Notes: generated from the letters alone by a model not told the origin. Shown: positions 44,301-58,039, numbered from the stretch's first letter. The stretch: DNA of 64,000 bases from Cheiracanthium punctorium (GCA_038373885.1 JAWZYV010012529.1:62001-126000), one strand, 5' to 3'. A program made the numbers and translations.

Positions 44301-47300
44301 CTTTTTTTTTAAGAAAAAAAGTTTCTGAATTGTTTGTGCTCTGGTGATTTTTGGGGAATAGGATCCGCTAATGTGCACCATGTGAAAGCGTTTCTTTTAA
44401 AAAATACAATATAGACTCACAGTTTGAAACAAAAATTAATCTTCTTTTTATTAAAACTATTCTGAAAATTTTAAAAATAATAATGATGATGATGATAGTA
44501 ATATTTGCACTTTAAATAAGCATGTATATAATTTAGTGTAAATTAAGTACCCTTAATTCACCATAATGCATTTTATAAATGCTTAGGGGCAATTCTAATT
44601 ATATAATTACTGCATGCAATTCTAATCTACGTCTGACTGAATTCATATACTTATGATAAGTAAGAATGCCACTAAGTTTAAATGGGTTTTAGATGTATTA
44701 GCAAGCTGATGCAAATTAACCCAGCATGATTCACCCATCATGTATTTCATATTTTTTACACGCTTTTTATACACAGGGTGTCCCCAAAAGTTTAAATTGC
44801 GTATGTAAATCAGGCCACTGGCACGCAACCTGTATAGATTTTGATGAGTATAGGACTTATAGATTTTATACGGGCTACAAAAAAGAATTATTATGCCTAT
44901 AAATACGAATCAGTTAAACTGCGCTAATGTCATTCAGTTGCGTTCCAATTATTTAAGCGTATTATACATTACTGTCTTACATAAGGCATGGATTTGGGTG
45001 AGTACAGGATTTAAAGGTTCTTAACAAGATCACAAAAATGTATTCTTATGCATTGTGGCCAAAAAACTAAAATTATTTGAAGTACCCTCACATCTGAACC
45101 CTGTATTAAATTGAGTTGAAATTTGGCAGACAAAATGTATCTGGAAGATATTATTTAAGTTCGTATTTGCATTATATGAAAGACAAGTGTTTGACATGTG
45201 TTTTATGATTTTTTTAGGTGATAAAATATTTGTAATTTCGAAAAGACCTCCAAACATTCGCATAGTTGATCTGTATTTGTTTAAATAATACCAAACTATT
45301 TCTATTTTTTAAATATATTTAATATGTAATATAAATAGACCAATTCGCGAGTAAATATTCAAACACCATATTTTAATTTTCACTTATGTTGCTCGATAAA
45401 TTATTCCCCGACTAAAAAAAAATTTAAACTCTTCGTATCTATCAAATGTTCAGAAAGTCGAGTGGAGTCACTCCAGGTTTTTCAGTCTAATTATTCCGTT
45501 GTACTCAACTCATTTATCGTTTCAACAACAATAAAATTTAATTTAAGAAAAGATAAAATAAAAATTTTATGAAAACTTTTTTTTTCAGTACGGGAACAAA
45601 TAATTTAGCGATCTGGTTGTTAAAGAAACAAAATACGGTCAGAAACAGAGAGAGGATGAGAGAGAGACAAACGGAATTTTGATTCTCTCGCTGAATTATT
45701 TAAGTAGAGAAATGCGTTTTTCAAGCTGTCGTTTGAAAGTTACTGCAACAAATTGAAAAATTTCAAACCCAACTAACTAAGCAACAATCCGACTAAAAAT
45801 GAAAAAATGTCATGTTTGGCTTCCCGCAGATCACAAAAGTAAATCCTTCACTTATAAATTTAAGACTGAGGAAAAAATTTACAAATAAATAAGTAAATAA
45901 AAATAAAATATACACGCAAAAAATCAGCTAATAATAATAATAATAATTGAGCAACAATTCGAATGCATTAATAACGAATACATTAACCCTATTCAGTGTA
46001 AGCACTTTTATTATATTTTCTCGTTTTTCCTGATGACTGGAGTAATAGTTAAATTTCTGATATCAATTTAATGAAACATGGATAACCTTTCTGTAAATTC
46101 ATTAAAATAAAGTTTTTTGAAATATGTATGGCACTTTATCTCATGTCATCATTTTCTGCATATATTTTATTATTATCTGGTAAATTGGTAAATACGCATA
46201 GAAAAATTGACTACTGCTTCTGAATTTTGTAATGTGCAGCATAAATAGGTGACTAGAACGTCTAGCCACTGCCTGCGAAAGGGATAATATAACATCCCCC
46301 TCCACACACACACACAAAAAAAAAAAAAAAAACATATCTCGTGTTTACATATTCAGATTGTACGGGGAGGCAAGGGGGAAGCTGCCCCTCACTTCCATAA
46401 GTAAAGAGACCTTGACCCCCCCCCCCCGTTTTCGAGGTTCAAAAGTAACGATATCTGGGAAAATGATAGGAGGAAACACAATACACAAACCGAGAGAAGA
46501 AAAAGATCCCCCCCTCTGGAGGTCATTTAATCAATAATTACGTTAAATTACAGTAATATAGCCTAATTTTACAAAAAATAAAATGAAACAGCTTTAGCCC
46601 CCAAGCACATCTTTGACCCCCCCCCCTTTTTTATGCACCAGCAGCCTATGCGTTTAAAATATAAAATAATTAAGACTTTGTAAAATAACGTGCATAAAAA
46701 CACGTGTATATTTTGAAAAGTACTTCTATGTGGGTTTTTTTTTTCAAACTTTTAATTATTTTACATTTATAATGTATCTAAAGTCAAGGGTATATAAGTG
46801 TTGAAGCGGTAAGAATACGCGCGTATCGAACATAAATATGCAGCTAAGTTTTTCGCTTTATGAATTATTATTTGCACCCATCACCCCCACTTTTTTTTTT
46901 TTTGAACTCGTAAGCTCGACACACTTTTAAATTATGTGCGTAATTTGTAATATCTATGTGCCCAACGATCCACGTCCCGGGCGAAATAAAGTAACTCACA
47001 CCGTTGAGTATATATTAGTAATACCCAGAAAGATATGTTCTGCGAAATTCCATTTCTACAGGGTCATGGACACGCTGACTTTCTTAACCCTGGTCCCGCT
47101 CCAACATTCTGCATTTGATTATTCCAATAAAGAACTGGGATATTTGGGGGGTGATTTAATAATCCATCATAAGTGCGAGCAGCGTGGTTTGTAACACACT
47201 GTCCCGGGGGATAAAAATATCAATTCCCCGCTTGGCTGAAACTGGGAGGCTTGAAAAAGTTCTGAAGAATGGAACCACTCCTAAATGGAGGAGTTAACTT

Positions 47301-47409
47301 CTCATTATATTCTGAATTGGTTCAGAAGAGAATTTTTTTTAATCTTACAGCTGTTCAATTTTACAGTCGTTATAGTTTGCAGTTTGTGCTCAATTGTTCC
47401 TCTTGATGG
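41348..47409. other. AT-rich intergenic DNA, no gene seen
   Basis: No supported gene in 6 kb. Features: an A-rich run from 42682 to about 42720, a G-run near 42740-42754, a G-run/C-run pair at 43832-43872, an orphan CAGGGTGTCCCCAAAAG at about 44776 that looks like one end of a mariner-type element, (TAA)n at about 45929-45948, an A-run at 46315-46332, and C-runs at 46419-46428 and 46617-46626. Several of these mark decayed G-run repeats. The open frames at 41850-42350 and 46934-47194 have no recognisable motif. Confidence 0.5.
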
Positions 47410-47413
47410 TTAA

Positions 47414-47859
47414 CCCTTTGAGGTGCAACCCTTTTCCGAATGCTGAAAAAAAGGGCATCCGTTGCCATCGCTCGACTTAACTACCAGCAAGATGGTGGAC
47501 GATCTCTAGATCTGTGGCACGCGATGAACGCTTCGATCGTCCGCCATCTTGCTGGTAGTTAAGTCGAGTGATGGCAACGGCTGCCCTTTTTTCAGCATTG
47601 GGCAATCTATCCAGTTGTTCTCGCATTCTTCCCTTTTTCAGCAGATGTCAGTGCTGTTAAAAATAATCGTGACCATTTTTTGACGGGAAATGACGCGCTA
47701 AAAAGTAAAGGATTCTCGTGAAGCTGTGCCACCCGAACTATTTTTTATAGAAATCCAATCTATTCTTCGTGACTGGCAACAGTCAAAACGTGAGAGTTTG
47801 GTCTTCCCAGAGCGGGAACACTGCGGGTTAAATGAATGGGGGGGGGGGACATTAAAGGG
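47414..47859 (+). mobile_element. TTAA-target snapback MITE, copy C
   Basis: Flanked by TTAA at 47410-47413 and 47860-47863. The left end is CCCTTTGAGGTGCAACCC. The hairpin is shortened at its apex: the left arm goes from GGTGGACGATC straight to TCTAGATCTGTGGCACGCG. Near the right end about 22 extra bases including a G-run of 11 interrupt the expected GCGTTAAAGGG terminus, yet the outer AAAGGG and TTAA are kept. Confidence 0.86.
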
Positions 47860-48334
47860 TTAAATGAAGTGTCAAAATACAGCTCTTTTTCGTAAAATCA
47901 GTGTGATTTTGTTGTTTGGAATTATGTATATTGGGTACAAATATGACACAGGACACTGGCTAGTTGGAAAGGGCCAAAACTTGACCCTTTTTGGGAACGA
48001 TGGATAATCACGAGTCAGCAGTAAAATCTCACTCACCAGCCGGTTGACTAAGCAAACGAGTAAATTATATGTATGAGTGTAAAAAGTACTTTTACAAAAA
48101 AACTTTACTCGTTCATAGGTTGTAAAAATTGTGAGTGTGGGGATTTTCTTAATTTTATCAAGAATTTTGTGGAACTTTATATCTTCTCAGCGTTTTTACT
48201 ATAGTAAAGCGCCGTTTATACGTTTCTCATTTATACGACTTTCATATTTATACGTTGTTTTCTTGAAGTCAGGATTTATTCCTATTCATTTTAGTGCAAA
48301 AATGCTTCGTTTATAAGGCACATAGTATCTACAC

Positions 48335-48533
48335 CACGTAAGGGACACCCCTGGCCAACGGGCCGGATGTGGATCACCAAGTCTTTTGATCCGGCCCGCG
48401 AAACAATTCAATTTTCTGTTGGCAATCCATATAAGTCAAATCAAAATCTCAAATAAATCTCACTTATACGGTCCGCGATTTCGCTAACATCCTAAATTTT
48501 GGCCAGCAACTTTCCAAAGGTTGCCCATACCTG
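48335..48533. mobile_element. 199-bp hAT-type MITE
   Basis: The left end CACGTAAGGGACACC and right end in reverse complement CAGGTATGGGCAACC are imperfect inverted repeats. Flanking 8-mers ATCTACAC (48327-48334) and ATTTACAA (48534-48541) match at 6 of 8. The interior has GGGCCGGATGTGGATCACCA and TTTGATCCGGCCCGCG, a form I know from old hAT-type MITEs of animals. Confidence 0.7.
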
Positions 48534-48765
48534 ATTTACAAGCTCAGTCGTTTCTCACCTTCCTAAAATTCGAAAAATTTCTGCCTGTCTTTAAGACCGT
48601 TTAAGGGTGTAGGGGAATTTGTTTATTTATCTGGTGCTATATAGCCATGATGTAGAAGGATGTGAAGATGTGACTTCACGTTCCTGTAAAGAAGCAACCG
48701 ACTAGATTGCAAGCCATACATGTTATTTTATTTCTCAGAACACGAGAGGAAAAACAATTAAAAAT

Positions 48766-48900
48766 TAGAGATGGACGCGAGACGAGACGGGCAATTTTTT
48801 GCGAGACGAGAAAAGAAATATTTTGCGAGACCAGACAAAGTCTTGTGTCTTGTCTCGCGCGCGATTTCTCGCGAAAATTTCTCGTCTCGTATAAATTTAT
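48766..48900. mobile_element. GTCTCG-family hAT-type MITE, copy C (right end lost)
   Basis: The left end TAGAGATGGACGCGAGACGA is like copies A and B. The interior has TTTTTTGCGAGACGAG repeats and GTCTTGTCTCGCGCGCGAT. The right terminal GTCCATCCCTA is missing, so the limit is approximate and no target duplication can be read. Confidence 0.75.
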
Positions 48901-49408
48901 GATACCAAGTACTTTTTAATCAGAATTGCAGTGCTGTATTTGAGGAGGAATGCCATCCTGAGAAGGGAGGATGCACTTCGTCTGAAGCCTCTACCGTTTA
49001 ACTTGCATCTCCTGTGTTATAGTTCCTGGTATACTATCAGCACTCTACAATACACACAAACACGTAACATTTAAAATTAGGACAGCACGAGGGATATACA
49101 AAACACACAAAGGAGAGGATAAACAAAGAAAACAGAGAAGAGTAGAAGACAGAAAAATAAGAGAGTAAAAGCGGCACGGTAAGTCCAAAGCCTAACATTA
49201 TAGTGAAACCTGTATAAAACGGAATGTGAAGGGACCGACAAAATTTTCCGTCTTAGACAGGTTTCCGTCTCATAGAGGGACTCGCTTTTAAATTGAAAAA
49301 AAAAAAAAGATCAAATTTCGCTTACCTTTTAAAAATAGGAAAACCCTCATAAGGAAAATAGCTTTAATCAAATAAATGAAAATTTATTCCAAAGCATAAT
49401 TTCAAATA

Positions 49409-49440
49409 ACAATAATAATAATAATAATAATAATAATAAT
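49409..49440. repeat. (AAT)n microsatellite
   Basis: Uninterrupted AAT/ATA trinucleotide just downstream of the transposase stop codon inside the Tigger-like element. Confidence 0.93.
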
Positions 49441-49445
49441 TTTAA

Positions 49446-50953
49446 TTATTTTTTGAAATAATCAAAGATTGTTTTTTGCACTAATGGTGCACTCGCAGTG
49501 CGATTTTCTACAGTGATTCTTGCATTATTGACAATACTTAGTAGTTTCACGTCGCCTTTAAAGACAGAAAATTCATATAAGTTCCTTATGCAACGCATTG
49601 CTTCGGGATAAGAGTTAATTGCAAGACCTTCAGTCTCGGTATGTTCTTCTTCCTCGCTGCTGTTATTATCATTAATTGTATCGTTTAAAAGAAGTTTTTC
49701 AACCTCACCAAATGGCGTTTCTGTGGCTAGTTAGTCACCTAATATCACAAAATCTAAGGCATTCGGTTTAATTTCACCTTCATCTAGCATTGCTTGTAAA
49801 GCTTCAATTTTGGAATTGCATGCATTTTCATTGACTCTACTTTCCCCAGGAAAATTTGCTTTCATGAAACAGAGCCTTATAGTTTCACTAGTGACTTTTT
49901 GCCATGCTTTTCCAAGCCACAATACAGCATCAAGAACATTTATAGATTTAATTAACTCTTAAGGACTGGATACACTTTTCATGTTTGCTAATAACAATTG
50001 CATCATTAAACTTCAGTAATTTGTCTTTATGTTGCAAATTATGCCTTGATCCATAGGCTGGGTAACTCTAGTAGTGTTTGCTGGAAACCAGGCCAGTTTT
50101 ACATTTGAAAGTTCTATTCGTGGATGAAGGTTGTATTACCTAGAAATAATAAAACATTTCTTTTCTGCTTTTTCACTCTAGAATTGAAACCAATTAACCA
50201 CTCTTCCATATTTTTTGTGGTCATCCAAGCTTTTCTGTTCGACCTCCACTCAATTGGGAGATTTTTCAGCTCAAGATTTTTAAAACAGCGAGGTTTGGCT
50301 GCTTTTCCGATGACCAACGGTTTTTCTTTTTCTCCGGTCATAAATGCACAAAGAAATACAGTTAGGCGTTCCTTAGATTTCTTTCTACCTGCACAGCTTT
50401 CGTTTTTCAAGCACAAAGTTTTGCTTGGTAAAACTCGGAAAAATAAGCCTGTTTCATCGCCATTTGCAATATCTTTCAAATCGTATTCTTCGATTAATTT
50501 TAGAAATTTTCTTTCCCAGTCATTCACAGTTTCTGGATCAACATCAGCAGCCTCACCACAAATTTCTTCGAGTTTTATCGCATGCGTTTTCCTAAATCTT
50601 TCCAGCCATCCATTTGAAGCATGAAAATCTTATTTCCCAAGTCTTTCCAAAATCTGTTTAGCTTGGGCTTGTACCATAGGTCCAGATATGGGTAAATTTC
50701 GGGACCTGGCATCAACAAATCATTCCCAAACCACTTTATAGACTTCTTCATTTCCAGTCTTGCGCATATTTCTTTTCATTCCTCCATTTCCTTTAATTTC
50801 ATGTTTTCTTTTCATTATGTCATAAACTCTAATCTTTCCTATATTAAATTTCTTTGTTATTTGTGTTACGCTTAAATGCTCTTTTTCCTTGGCATCAATT
50901 ACTTTCACCTTTGAGTCTAAACTCAAAACATGTTTCTTACGAAAGAAAGCCAT
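49446..50953 (-). pseudogene. Tigger/pogo-family (CENP-B-like) transposase, broken
   Basis: Reads from ATG at 50951-50953 to a stop at 49446-49448, about 502 residues in one frame apart from one shift. The N-terminal CENP-B-type HTH is seen in ITKKFNIGKIRVYDIMKRK (residues about 32-50). The second HTH (Tc5/CENP-B type) includes ASNGWLERFRKTHAIK. The DDE core starts with Asp in NGDETGLFF (50456-50458). The second Asp, expected in LFLDN, is Gly (GGT at 50138-50140). The third, Asp in QPMDQG (50049-50051), is kept; spacing of the last two is about 29 residues, as in pogo-like enzymes. The C-terminus TIFDYFKK is typical. Damage: stops at 50720-50722, 50630-50632, 50013-50015, 49959-49961 and 49731-49733, and a one-base deletion near 50127-50131. 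Hence inactive. The plus-strand frame 50124-50624 is only its antisense shadow. Confidence 0.93.
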
Positions 50954-51600
50954 TTCACCACGTTTTTTTTTTTTTTTTTTTCATTATTATTATTTTATTT
51001 TGGTCCTATCACTATGAACATGAGAACACACAACTGCACTTTCGAAAGGATGAGAACAGAAGTGCTCTGAAAAGCCCATACTATATTTCTCCTCCCTATT
51101 AGGCAATTCATGTTGGATTCTTCTTTGTTAGCAACTTGCCAATTTTCTGCGCTAAAGATAGAATGTTCCGTCTTGACAGGTTTTTTGTCCTAAAAATAGA
51201 CGAATATGGAGTTCGTTTCCGCGTTAAGCAGTTTCCGTTTCATACAGGTTAACATAAATTGAAAAACATTGATTGCCGCTGGGACTAAATTTTTTTTCCA
51301 ATTAAGACAGGTTTCCGTTTCATACAGGGTCCGTTTTAGACAGGTTTTACTGTACTTAGTTGTGTCCCAGAGGCACTAACTTTGGGTGCCCTTTTACTAT
51401 CACAGGCATTTTAACCCATTTTTGACCGCTATTGAGTTTCGCAAAGTCTTTTTAAGATTGCCTAAATTGAATTTTAAAATTACTTACATATATTTGTGCA
51501 ACATTTTACAGTTAGAAATTATTTTTATTTTAAAATTTGTGACACATTCTATCATTAGCTCATATAATCGCAAAGTCAGGGATGGCTATTATATGACAGC

Positions 51601-51759
51601 CAGGGGCGTAGCCAAGGGGGGGGGGTCATACCCCCATGAGGAATTTTTTTGCCATAGAAATGTATATTCTTCACTCCCTTATCACAAACACCTGTACATA
51701 TATATGAGTTGAAGTAGTCGTAACCCCTCCCTCATGAAAAATTTCTGGCTACGCCACTG
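51601..51759. mobile_element. hAT-type G-run MITE
   Basis: Ends CAGGGGCGTAGCCAAGG and (reverse complement) CAGTGGCGTAGCCAGAA. A G-run lies just inside the left end. The flanks ATGACAGC (left) and TATGACAC (right) match if one base is gained on the left (TATGACAgC against TATGACAC), so the target duplication is slightly decayed. Confidence 0.8.
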
Positions 51760-51767
51760 TATGACAC

Positions 51768-54700
51768 TCCTGTTAACTTTTGAAATTTCATTTTAATAAA
51801 CGATAAAGCTATGATATAATAACTTCAATTATCCTTTATAAAAGAAATATGTTTATATTTTTTATCATTTATGCTTAGTGCTTTTCCGTTTAAGGCGTTT
51901 TCCACTTAAAGGGTTTGATCAAATCTGGGAAAAGTTCTTAAAACACACATACACTCACACGTGTGTGCGTATATTGTCGGTTGTATTTGTATAAGTGGGT
52001 TCTACTGAATATATATTGTTATATATCTATCTAGATTTCTTTAGTCTTTTTTTAGATAATTTTATTTAAAAAAGACCATCTATGTTTGTATAAATTTGTA
52101 TATAATAATTACAGAATGATTTTTTAAAAGAAACCATTTATTTATTAATTTGCGCGGAGTAATCATTGCTTGTGAACAAAAACCAATAGAAATCAATCAT
52201 CTTGTTAGAGAAATTTTTCTTTTGGTTATTCTTTTAACTAGGCTCCTCCTTCCCCTAACTAATCATTGATATCAACATAGATATTCAGTTTCATAGTTCT
52301 GATAATTGTTGTTTTTTGTAAATGTTTAGATAGCTTAAAAATGATTTTGAATTGCAAGTGATTTTTAATGTCTAATTCATATTTACGGATAATCCAGAAT
52401 TATGAATAAGTTATTCAATATGCTATCATTATTTTTTCATGGAAAAAATTTCAAACTTATTTAGAATATCTGGCTGTAATTATCACATTTTTTGAAATAG
52501 TTGATGGAAGTATGCTTACTTATTGGCTACATTTCTTCAAAATGAATGATTACGTATGTAATTAAATCGTACGGATATTTCATATTTTCTCTTAAATAAA
52601 TAAATATTTTAAAATTAAATGTTTCATCAGTTGTTAAAAGCAGGCAAACACAAAGTATAGGTGTGCAAAGAGATTTCCTTAACCAGTGTATAGCTTGAAT
52701 CCTTTTTAATGTTTTACCTGTAATCATGCAATCCTTATTTCGAGAGGCGCATGATTTCACTATAAAAACTTTCAAACTCGTTATGCTTAAGTACTTTTTT
52801 TTTACACTAATTACTGAATCCATGCATGATTACGTCTGTATCGTACAAAACGGGATTGATGCCACACTGCTATTTCGGTATACATGCCGCAGTTTCTTTT
52901 GTACGGGACGCCGTAATTAGCAAAATTTTAATCTCTCTCCGTGTCTTGTTATTTTTATATTACTGAATTTATGTTACTGGGGTATATTTGCTGGATTTGA
53001 TTAAGTGTTATTAACTTTTTTTTTCCTTTTCATGTGACACAAACTGACCAAGTTGGGCATTTTATAAGTTGTTAATTGTAATTGTAATAATTCTGCATTT
53101 TAACGTTCTGGATTAAATGAAATGTTATTTTTAAAACCTGGATAAATTGCTAAATGGTTTACAGATTTTATTAGAAAAAAAATGCCCACATTAAAAGAAA
53201 AATGCTAAAACAAATAAAACAATGCAAACACCTTTTCCCCTCTCAAATTCACTGATGTTACGTTGTTGGTGAAACAACAATTAAAAGATATAAGAATTAA
53301 AATTTTTGTCGTGAACTAAGTAGGCAGACTCATATTGATTTAAACCTGCTAGTGCGTCTTTTTAAATGTTTTAGGAAAAAAAATTCTTAAAAAATATGAA
53401 TTATTGTTTTTAGATTTTTTTTATCGCAGTACACATGTTCTATATTCTACATCAAATAGCACAGAGTGATTTATTTTACTGTATGTGCATCCTGGCATTT
53501 TTTTTTTACACAGATTCAAAAAAAAAAAAAAAAGTAGCGTAAGTCCCGGAATTACCCCAAAAAATTTTCACTTTTAAGATAAATATTTCATTTTAAAAGT
53601 TAGTTATTGTTTTCAGTGTGGAAACTATTATGAAGTAATTTACTAGTATCTTCAAAAACTCAAAATTATTGTATTTACGTAAATTTGCATTAGCAGCATT
53701 AAACCTGCGCGATAATCAAAATGGTTGGTTTATTAATGTTTCTTTTATACGTCTTTTCATTTATACATCGTTTTATGTCGGTCACTTGAAAGACGTGTAA
53801 AGGTGCATTACTGTATGTTATTTTGACACCCATTCGTGTAATTTAGTTTTAATGTTAGATTTTACCTGTCAAAACTGAACCCTTTTTTGTGACAGGTGTC
53901 AACAACGAAGTCCCGTTTGCAAAATGCATGGCCTAAACATTAGTTTTACATTTGCACATGTACAGTAAAACTTCCGTTCATGAAACCCTATAGTTGTCAC
54001 AGCAATAAACTAACATTTTGTGTTATCTAAAATACGCATGTACAACAAACTGTTTTTTACCCTTAGGGCATAGAAAAAGCATTCGCAGCTTTTAATTAAT
54101 TAATTGATTAATTAATTAATATTTTTAAAGTAATGTTTGCTCCCATCAAAATTGATCAACTTTCATGGTGCCAGGATTGTCAAAACTTGCGCACAGTTTT
54201 TCTCTCTGATGGGGTGATCCTTAATTTTTATTCCATTTTTAACACAAAACTTATGTTTGACCTAATTACTTCCGTCGTTGTAATGAATGGAAAAATTAAT
54301 TTTGTTTTTAAAAATGTATTTTGATTTTTATAGAAACTAAAGCAGCAAAACAACAGCATGTTTTCAATATTTTAAAGAGCCGGTAGCTGAATTTTAAACC
54401 TTTTCTAGCTTAAAAGTAAAAGAAATTTTTACTTTAATCAATAAGCCTTTTTTTTGTTGTTGTTTGTTTGTTTAAACTGTCCCGTATCCCCTAAGAGGCC
54501 ATTTATTAGCTCATCATTTTTCATTTCAATATATATTTTTAAAATGCGTGAGAAATATAATTATTCGTTCAATTACTTTCAGCAATCTAAGAATTTTGTT
54601 ATTTTATTTTCACAAATTATAATATTTTATTGTTATAAAATTATGTGTTTTAAAAATTGTGTGCGCTAACTCAAATATTTGCTTTATATTGGTTACTAAA

Positions 54701-56684
54701 ACTTTGAATTGTCGTTGTTGCAGATATGTTTTACATAACCTTTATTAACTCTGAAATAAATGTACTAAATCGATGTGTCTCGAAACCAATTTTGTGAGAA
54801 AACAAGAAAAAGTTGGATAATTTTCATCCATTTTACATTAGCCGAAAGTAATGAATTCTTATCATCCAAAAGTTAGGCATAAAATCATGTTTTTACATGC
54901 TTTACATTTTTCACATATTCAAATTTTAAAAGTTCCCATTTTCTCTCTAAATATCAAAAACTAAACAAATATTTTTTACCGATTCCAAAATACACAGACA
55001 TGGCATGGCACCACAGCACCACAATGAAAGAAACAATACGATATACATATGCGTTATTTAAATGACAAATACGATCGGGGTTGCGTAAAGTAATTGTAAA
55101 AATATAAAGGTAATTACAAATGACGTGTTACGGCTGGCATAAACATTTCCAGCTAATGCTGAAAGGGGAAGAAAGAGTCGGGGAGTTGAAAGTTAAACAG
55201 AACCATGTCACGAAAATGTTAATATTAGATGAAACAAATATTAAATCTGCTGAGAGGGAACGAATACGCTGAGTTAATTGAACCTTTGCTGTACATGAAT
55301 TTGAAAACTCACGGAAAGACAAGCAAAAAATCTCCTGCCACATCTGTGGGTTTTGTTTGCATATATCGGTGACTTGCGTTCCGCAAAATAATGCATTAAT
55401 GTTCAAAAGAAAACGGTAAATAACATAATGTTAGCAATTACTGTTATGAGAATGTTCTCATCGATTTTAAGTGAAAGAGAGTAAACGTAAGCACTTGAGT
55501 ATAATTTTTGTTTTCTTTTTTTCGTCGTTTGAAAAATTTTCGTGTTTGTCTTTTTTGTATTTGATTTTTGTTAATCAAATAGCAACATATGTAAGATCAC
55601 GTATTGTGCAGTGCTTCGATTGATCGCCTTTTCTTGTAAAAAATTACTGTTTGCGATATGTTTGGTGCACTTAAAGCTAAACTTTTACTCGGTTTTATTT
55701 ATTTATTTATTTTTAATTCCAAAATTGAGTTATTTTTCGGTGTGTCTGAAACTTTATCCAAATAAGCATGTAAGTGTACTTAGTCTGGGTCGTATTCTTT
55801 GGATATTTTGGAATATTGTGATTATCTTTCTGTGTTTATGTGTGAAGTTGTTCAACAATAGTCTCGGGAGCAAATCGCTCAAGCAGTATTATGCAAATGA
55901 AACTGTTTGATCGAATTCTGGAAACTCAATTGGGATATCCTATTAAAACAGTTTGAAAATGGTTTTGGTCATGTAACAAACTACATATAAAGTATTGAAA
56001 AACTATTACAATTATTTTTTTTCTGTGGATTTTAATTAATTTTCGATTAAGTTGTTTCTCCCCACTTTGAAAAAAGTAAGTCAATAAGACAAATGTCACT
56101 GCAGTGTAGTAACTCCTAATAAAAGACACCCACGGGAATGGACATTTTGTCCCTTAAATAGAGGTGTTCTTTCTTCAGAGGGTGTATAAACTTTAAATTA
56201 AGGATATAATAAATAAGTAATATAACCACACATTTTTTAAATTTTTGAATGTAATGAAAAATAAAATCATTAATTAAAAAAAAATCATTAGTGCAAGAAC
56301 ATATAAAATAAAATTTTTCTCTCACAGAAATTTATTCAAAATAATAAATAATTCTCGTGTGCATTAATAATTTATTAACTAAGTTTCTTATTTAAGAAGA
56401 GAGAGAATGTAACAGCAAGTTTCTTAAGAGAAGAGAGAGCGCAGTAAATTCATAGACAGTCTAATTTTGACCCTTAGAAATTCTTAAAATAGAACATGAA
56501 TTATTGGGTGATTAGAGTTTTCCCGGTCAATATCAAATCGACATTTCGCGAAATAAGAAGAAATGCGTGAAATCATAATTTTCACTTAAGTCTACAAACT
56601 AATAAAAAAGTTTTTAAAATGTCTTTATGTTTTGTTGTCCTTATGTTCAGTAATATGTATTGGTGCTTTGTTTCTGCAAGAGCT

Positions 56685-56715
<31 letters not shown>

Positions 56716-58039
56716 GAAGAAGAAGAAGAAAGAAAAGAAAAGAAAAGAGCGAACTTAAAATCAAAACTTATCAACTGAAAACTTTTCACTGTGCATTGAA
56801 CTCAAAATGAAGTATAAATAAATAAATAAATAAATAAACAAAAATAGATAAATTAGTTGGTCTCATTATTTGTTCATGATGCATCCGTATAAGAATATGT
56901 ATTTAAACTATGTTATTGTGGATATGCAATATTTATAAATGTTTCCTGTTGATGTAACATTTTAACCTCAAAAGGTCTGAGTCCGACTTAGAGAACTTAA
57001 ACAAGTAGAGGGAAGCTGCAGAAGGAGAAAAAAGTGCAACAGGCTGTTTTATATCTTATTAAAAATAAACTTTCTAGGAGAATACCTTCTCAAGAATTCT
57101 GAAAAATCAGACATTTATAAGCTCAAATGCAAAAACGTAACATAAAAACAAACTTTCACCGTTTCACTAAAAGCATTGCTGTAATGCCTTCAAACACATC
57201 TCGACGTTTACGTTTCAATCTAAAAACGTCCTCTCTCCCTACAATGCCGTTACCCCATCCCTCTACTCTGCCCTGCCTCGCAGCCTACTATACAACTGCG
57301 AACTCTGCCTCATTATATTCAAAGCAAACCTTTGCTTAATTCTACAAAAACGCACGAAAAGACGAAACCGCGGAAATCACTCTGTTTTTGACGATTAACG
57401 CAGTTACGGAATATACACCTCCTGTGGCTGCGGCCACCAAAGCGTATGTTATATGCAAGCCGCGTAGCAAACGGAGCTGTAATCAGCGTATTCCGTGTGT
57501 GCTTTGAAGGACGGTAAACGATAGGAACACGTAATATCACCGGATGCGACAAACGGAGAAACGAATTCGGAATCGAAAACACTGAAACATTCGAGAGTGT
57601 TCTTTTTTTTTTTTTGTTGTTGTTGTTGTTTGGCTGAATGTTTTTATTTGTTATCTCCCCCCCCCCACCCCACACACATACACACACACACACACTTCTA
57701 ACTCCCTTCAATTTTTAGTTTTCATCAGGCATGTCATGGTCGGCTTGGTTAGAATGTTGATTTTGGAGATAGATATGTGTTACGATGTCGGCTGTTAAAC
57801 GATGAAAGTATCGTTTGCTCTTTTGTAAAGCTTGTTTCGCCCCGTCCCCCCCCCCTCACCAAGCGAAATCGATAATCAATAATGTAAATATTGCAGATAA
57901 TGACTCGTAACCTAATATTTAATTCCCATTTGCGAGTCATTTTATTCGAAATTTTACCGAACAGTACACACTGTGCTGATAAATTTTTTGCATCTGCAGG
58001 TGGAACCTTTTCTATGTTGGTTAAACTTGCCGTAAGACT
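51768..58039. other. AT-rich intergenic DNA, no gene seen
   Basis: No supported gene in 6.3 kb. Notable simple sequence: ATTAATTAATT-type self-complementary run at 54095-54120, an A-rich then GAA-rich purine tract at 56694-56749, (AATA)n at 56816-56838, (GTT)n at 57616-57630, and a C-run plus (CA)n at 57657-57694. The open frames 55128-55406, 57319-57711 and 57749-58105 (all minus) are low-complexity or without motif. Confidence 0.5.

Larger units (their letters stand above)
49201..51352 (-). mobile_element. Tigger/pogo-like transposon, full length
   Basis: Flanked by TA at 49199-49200 and 51353-51354. The left end is TAGTGAAACCTGTATAAAAC; the right end in reverse complement is CAGTAAAACCTGTCTAAAAC. 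Both ends carry sub-terminal copies of TTCCGTYTTAGACAGG and AGGTTTCCGTYTCATA (for example 49247-49275 and 51303-51327), probably transposase binding sites. The length of 2152 bp with one transposase inside is normal for an autonomous Tigger. Confidence 0.93.

Noticed and set aside
50124..50624. 166-codon open frame on the plus strand
   Set aside because: It lies exactly antisense to the Tigger-like transposase core and has no motif of its own.
57319..57711. 130-codon minus-strand frame
   Set aside because: It begins in (CA)n/C-run low-complexity DNA and shows no motif further on.
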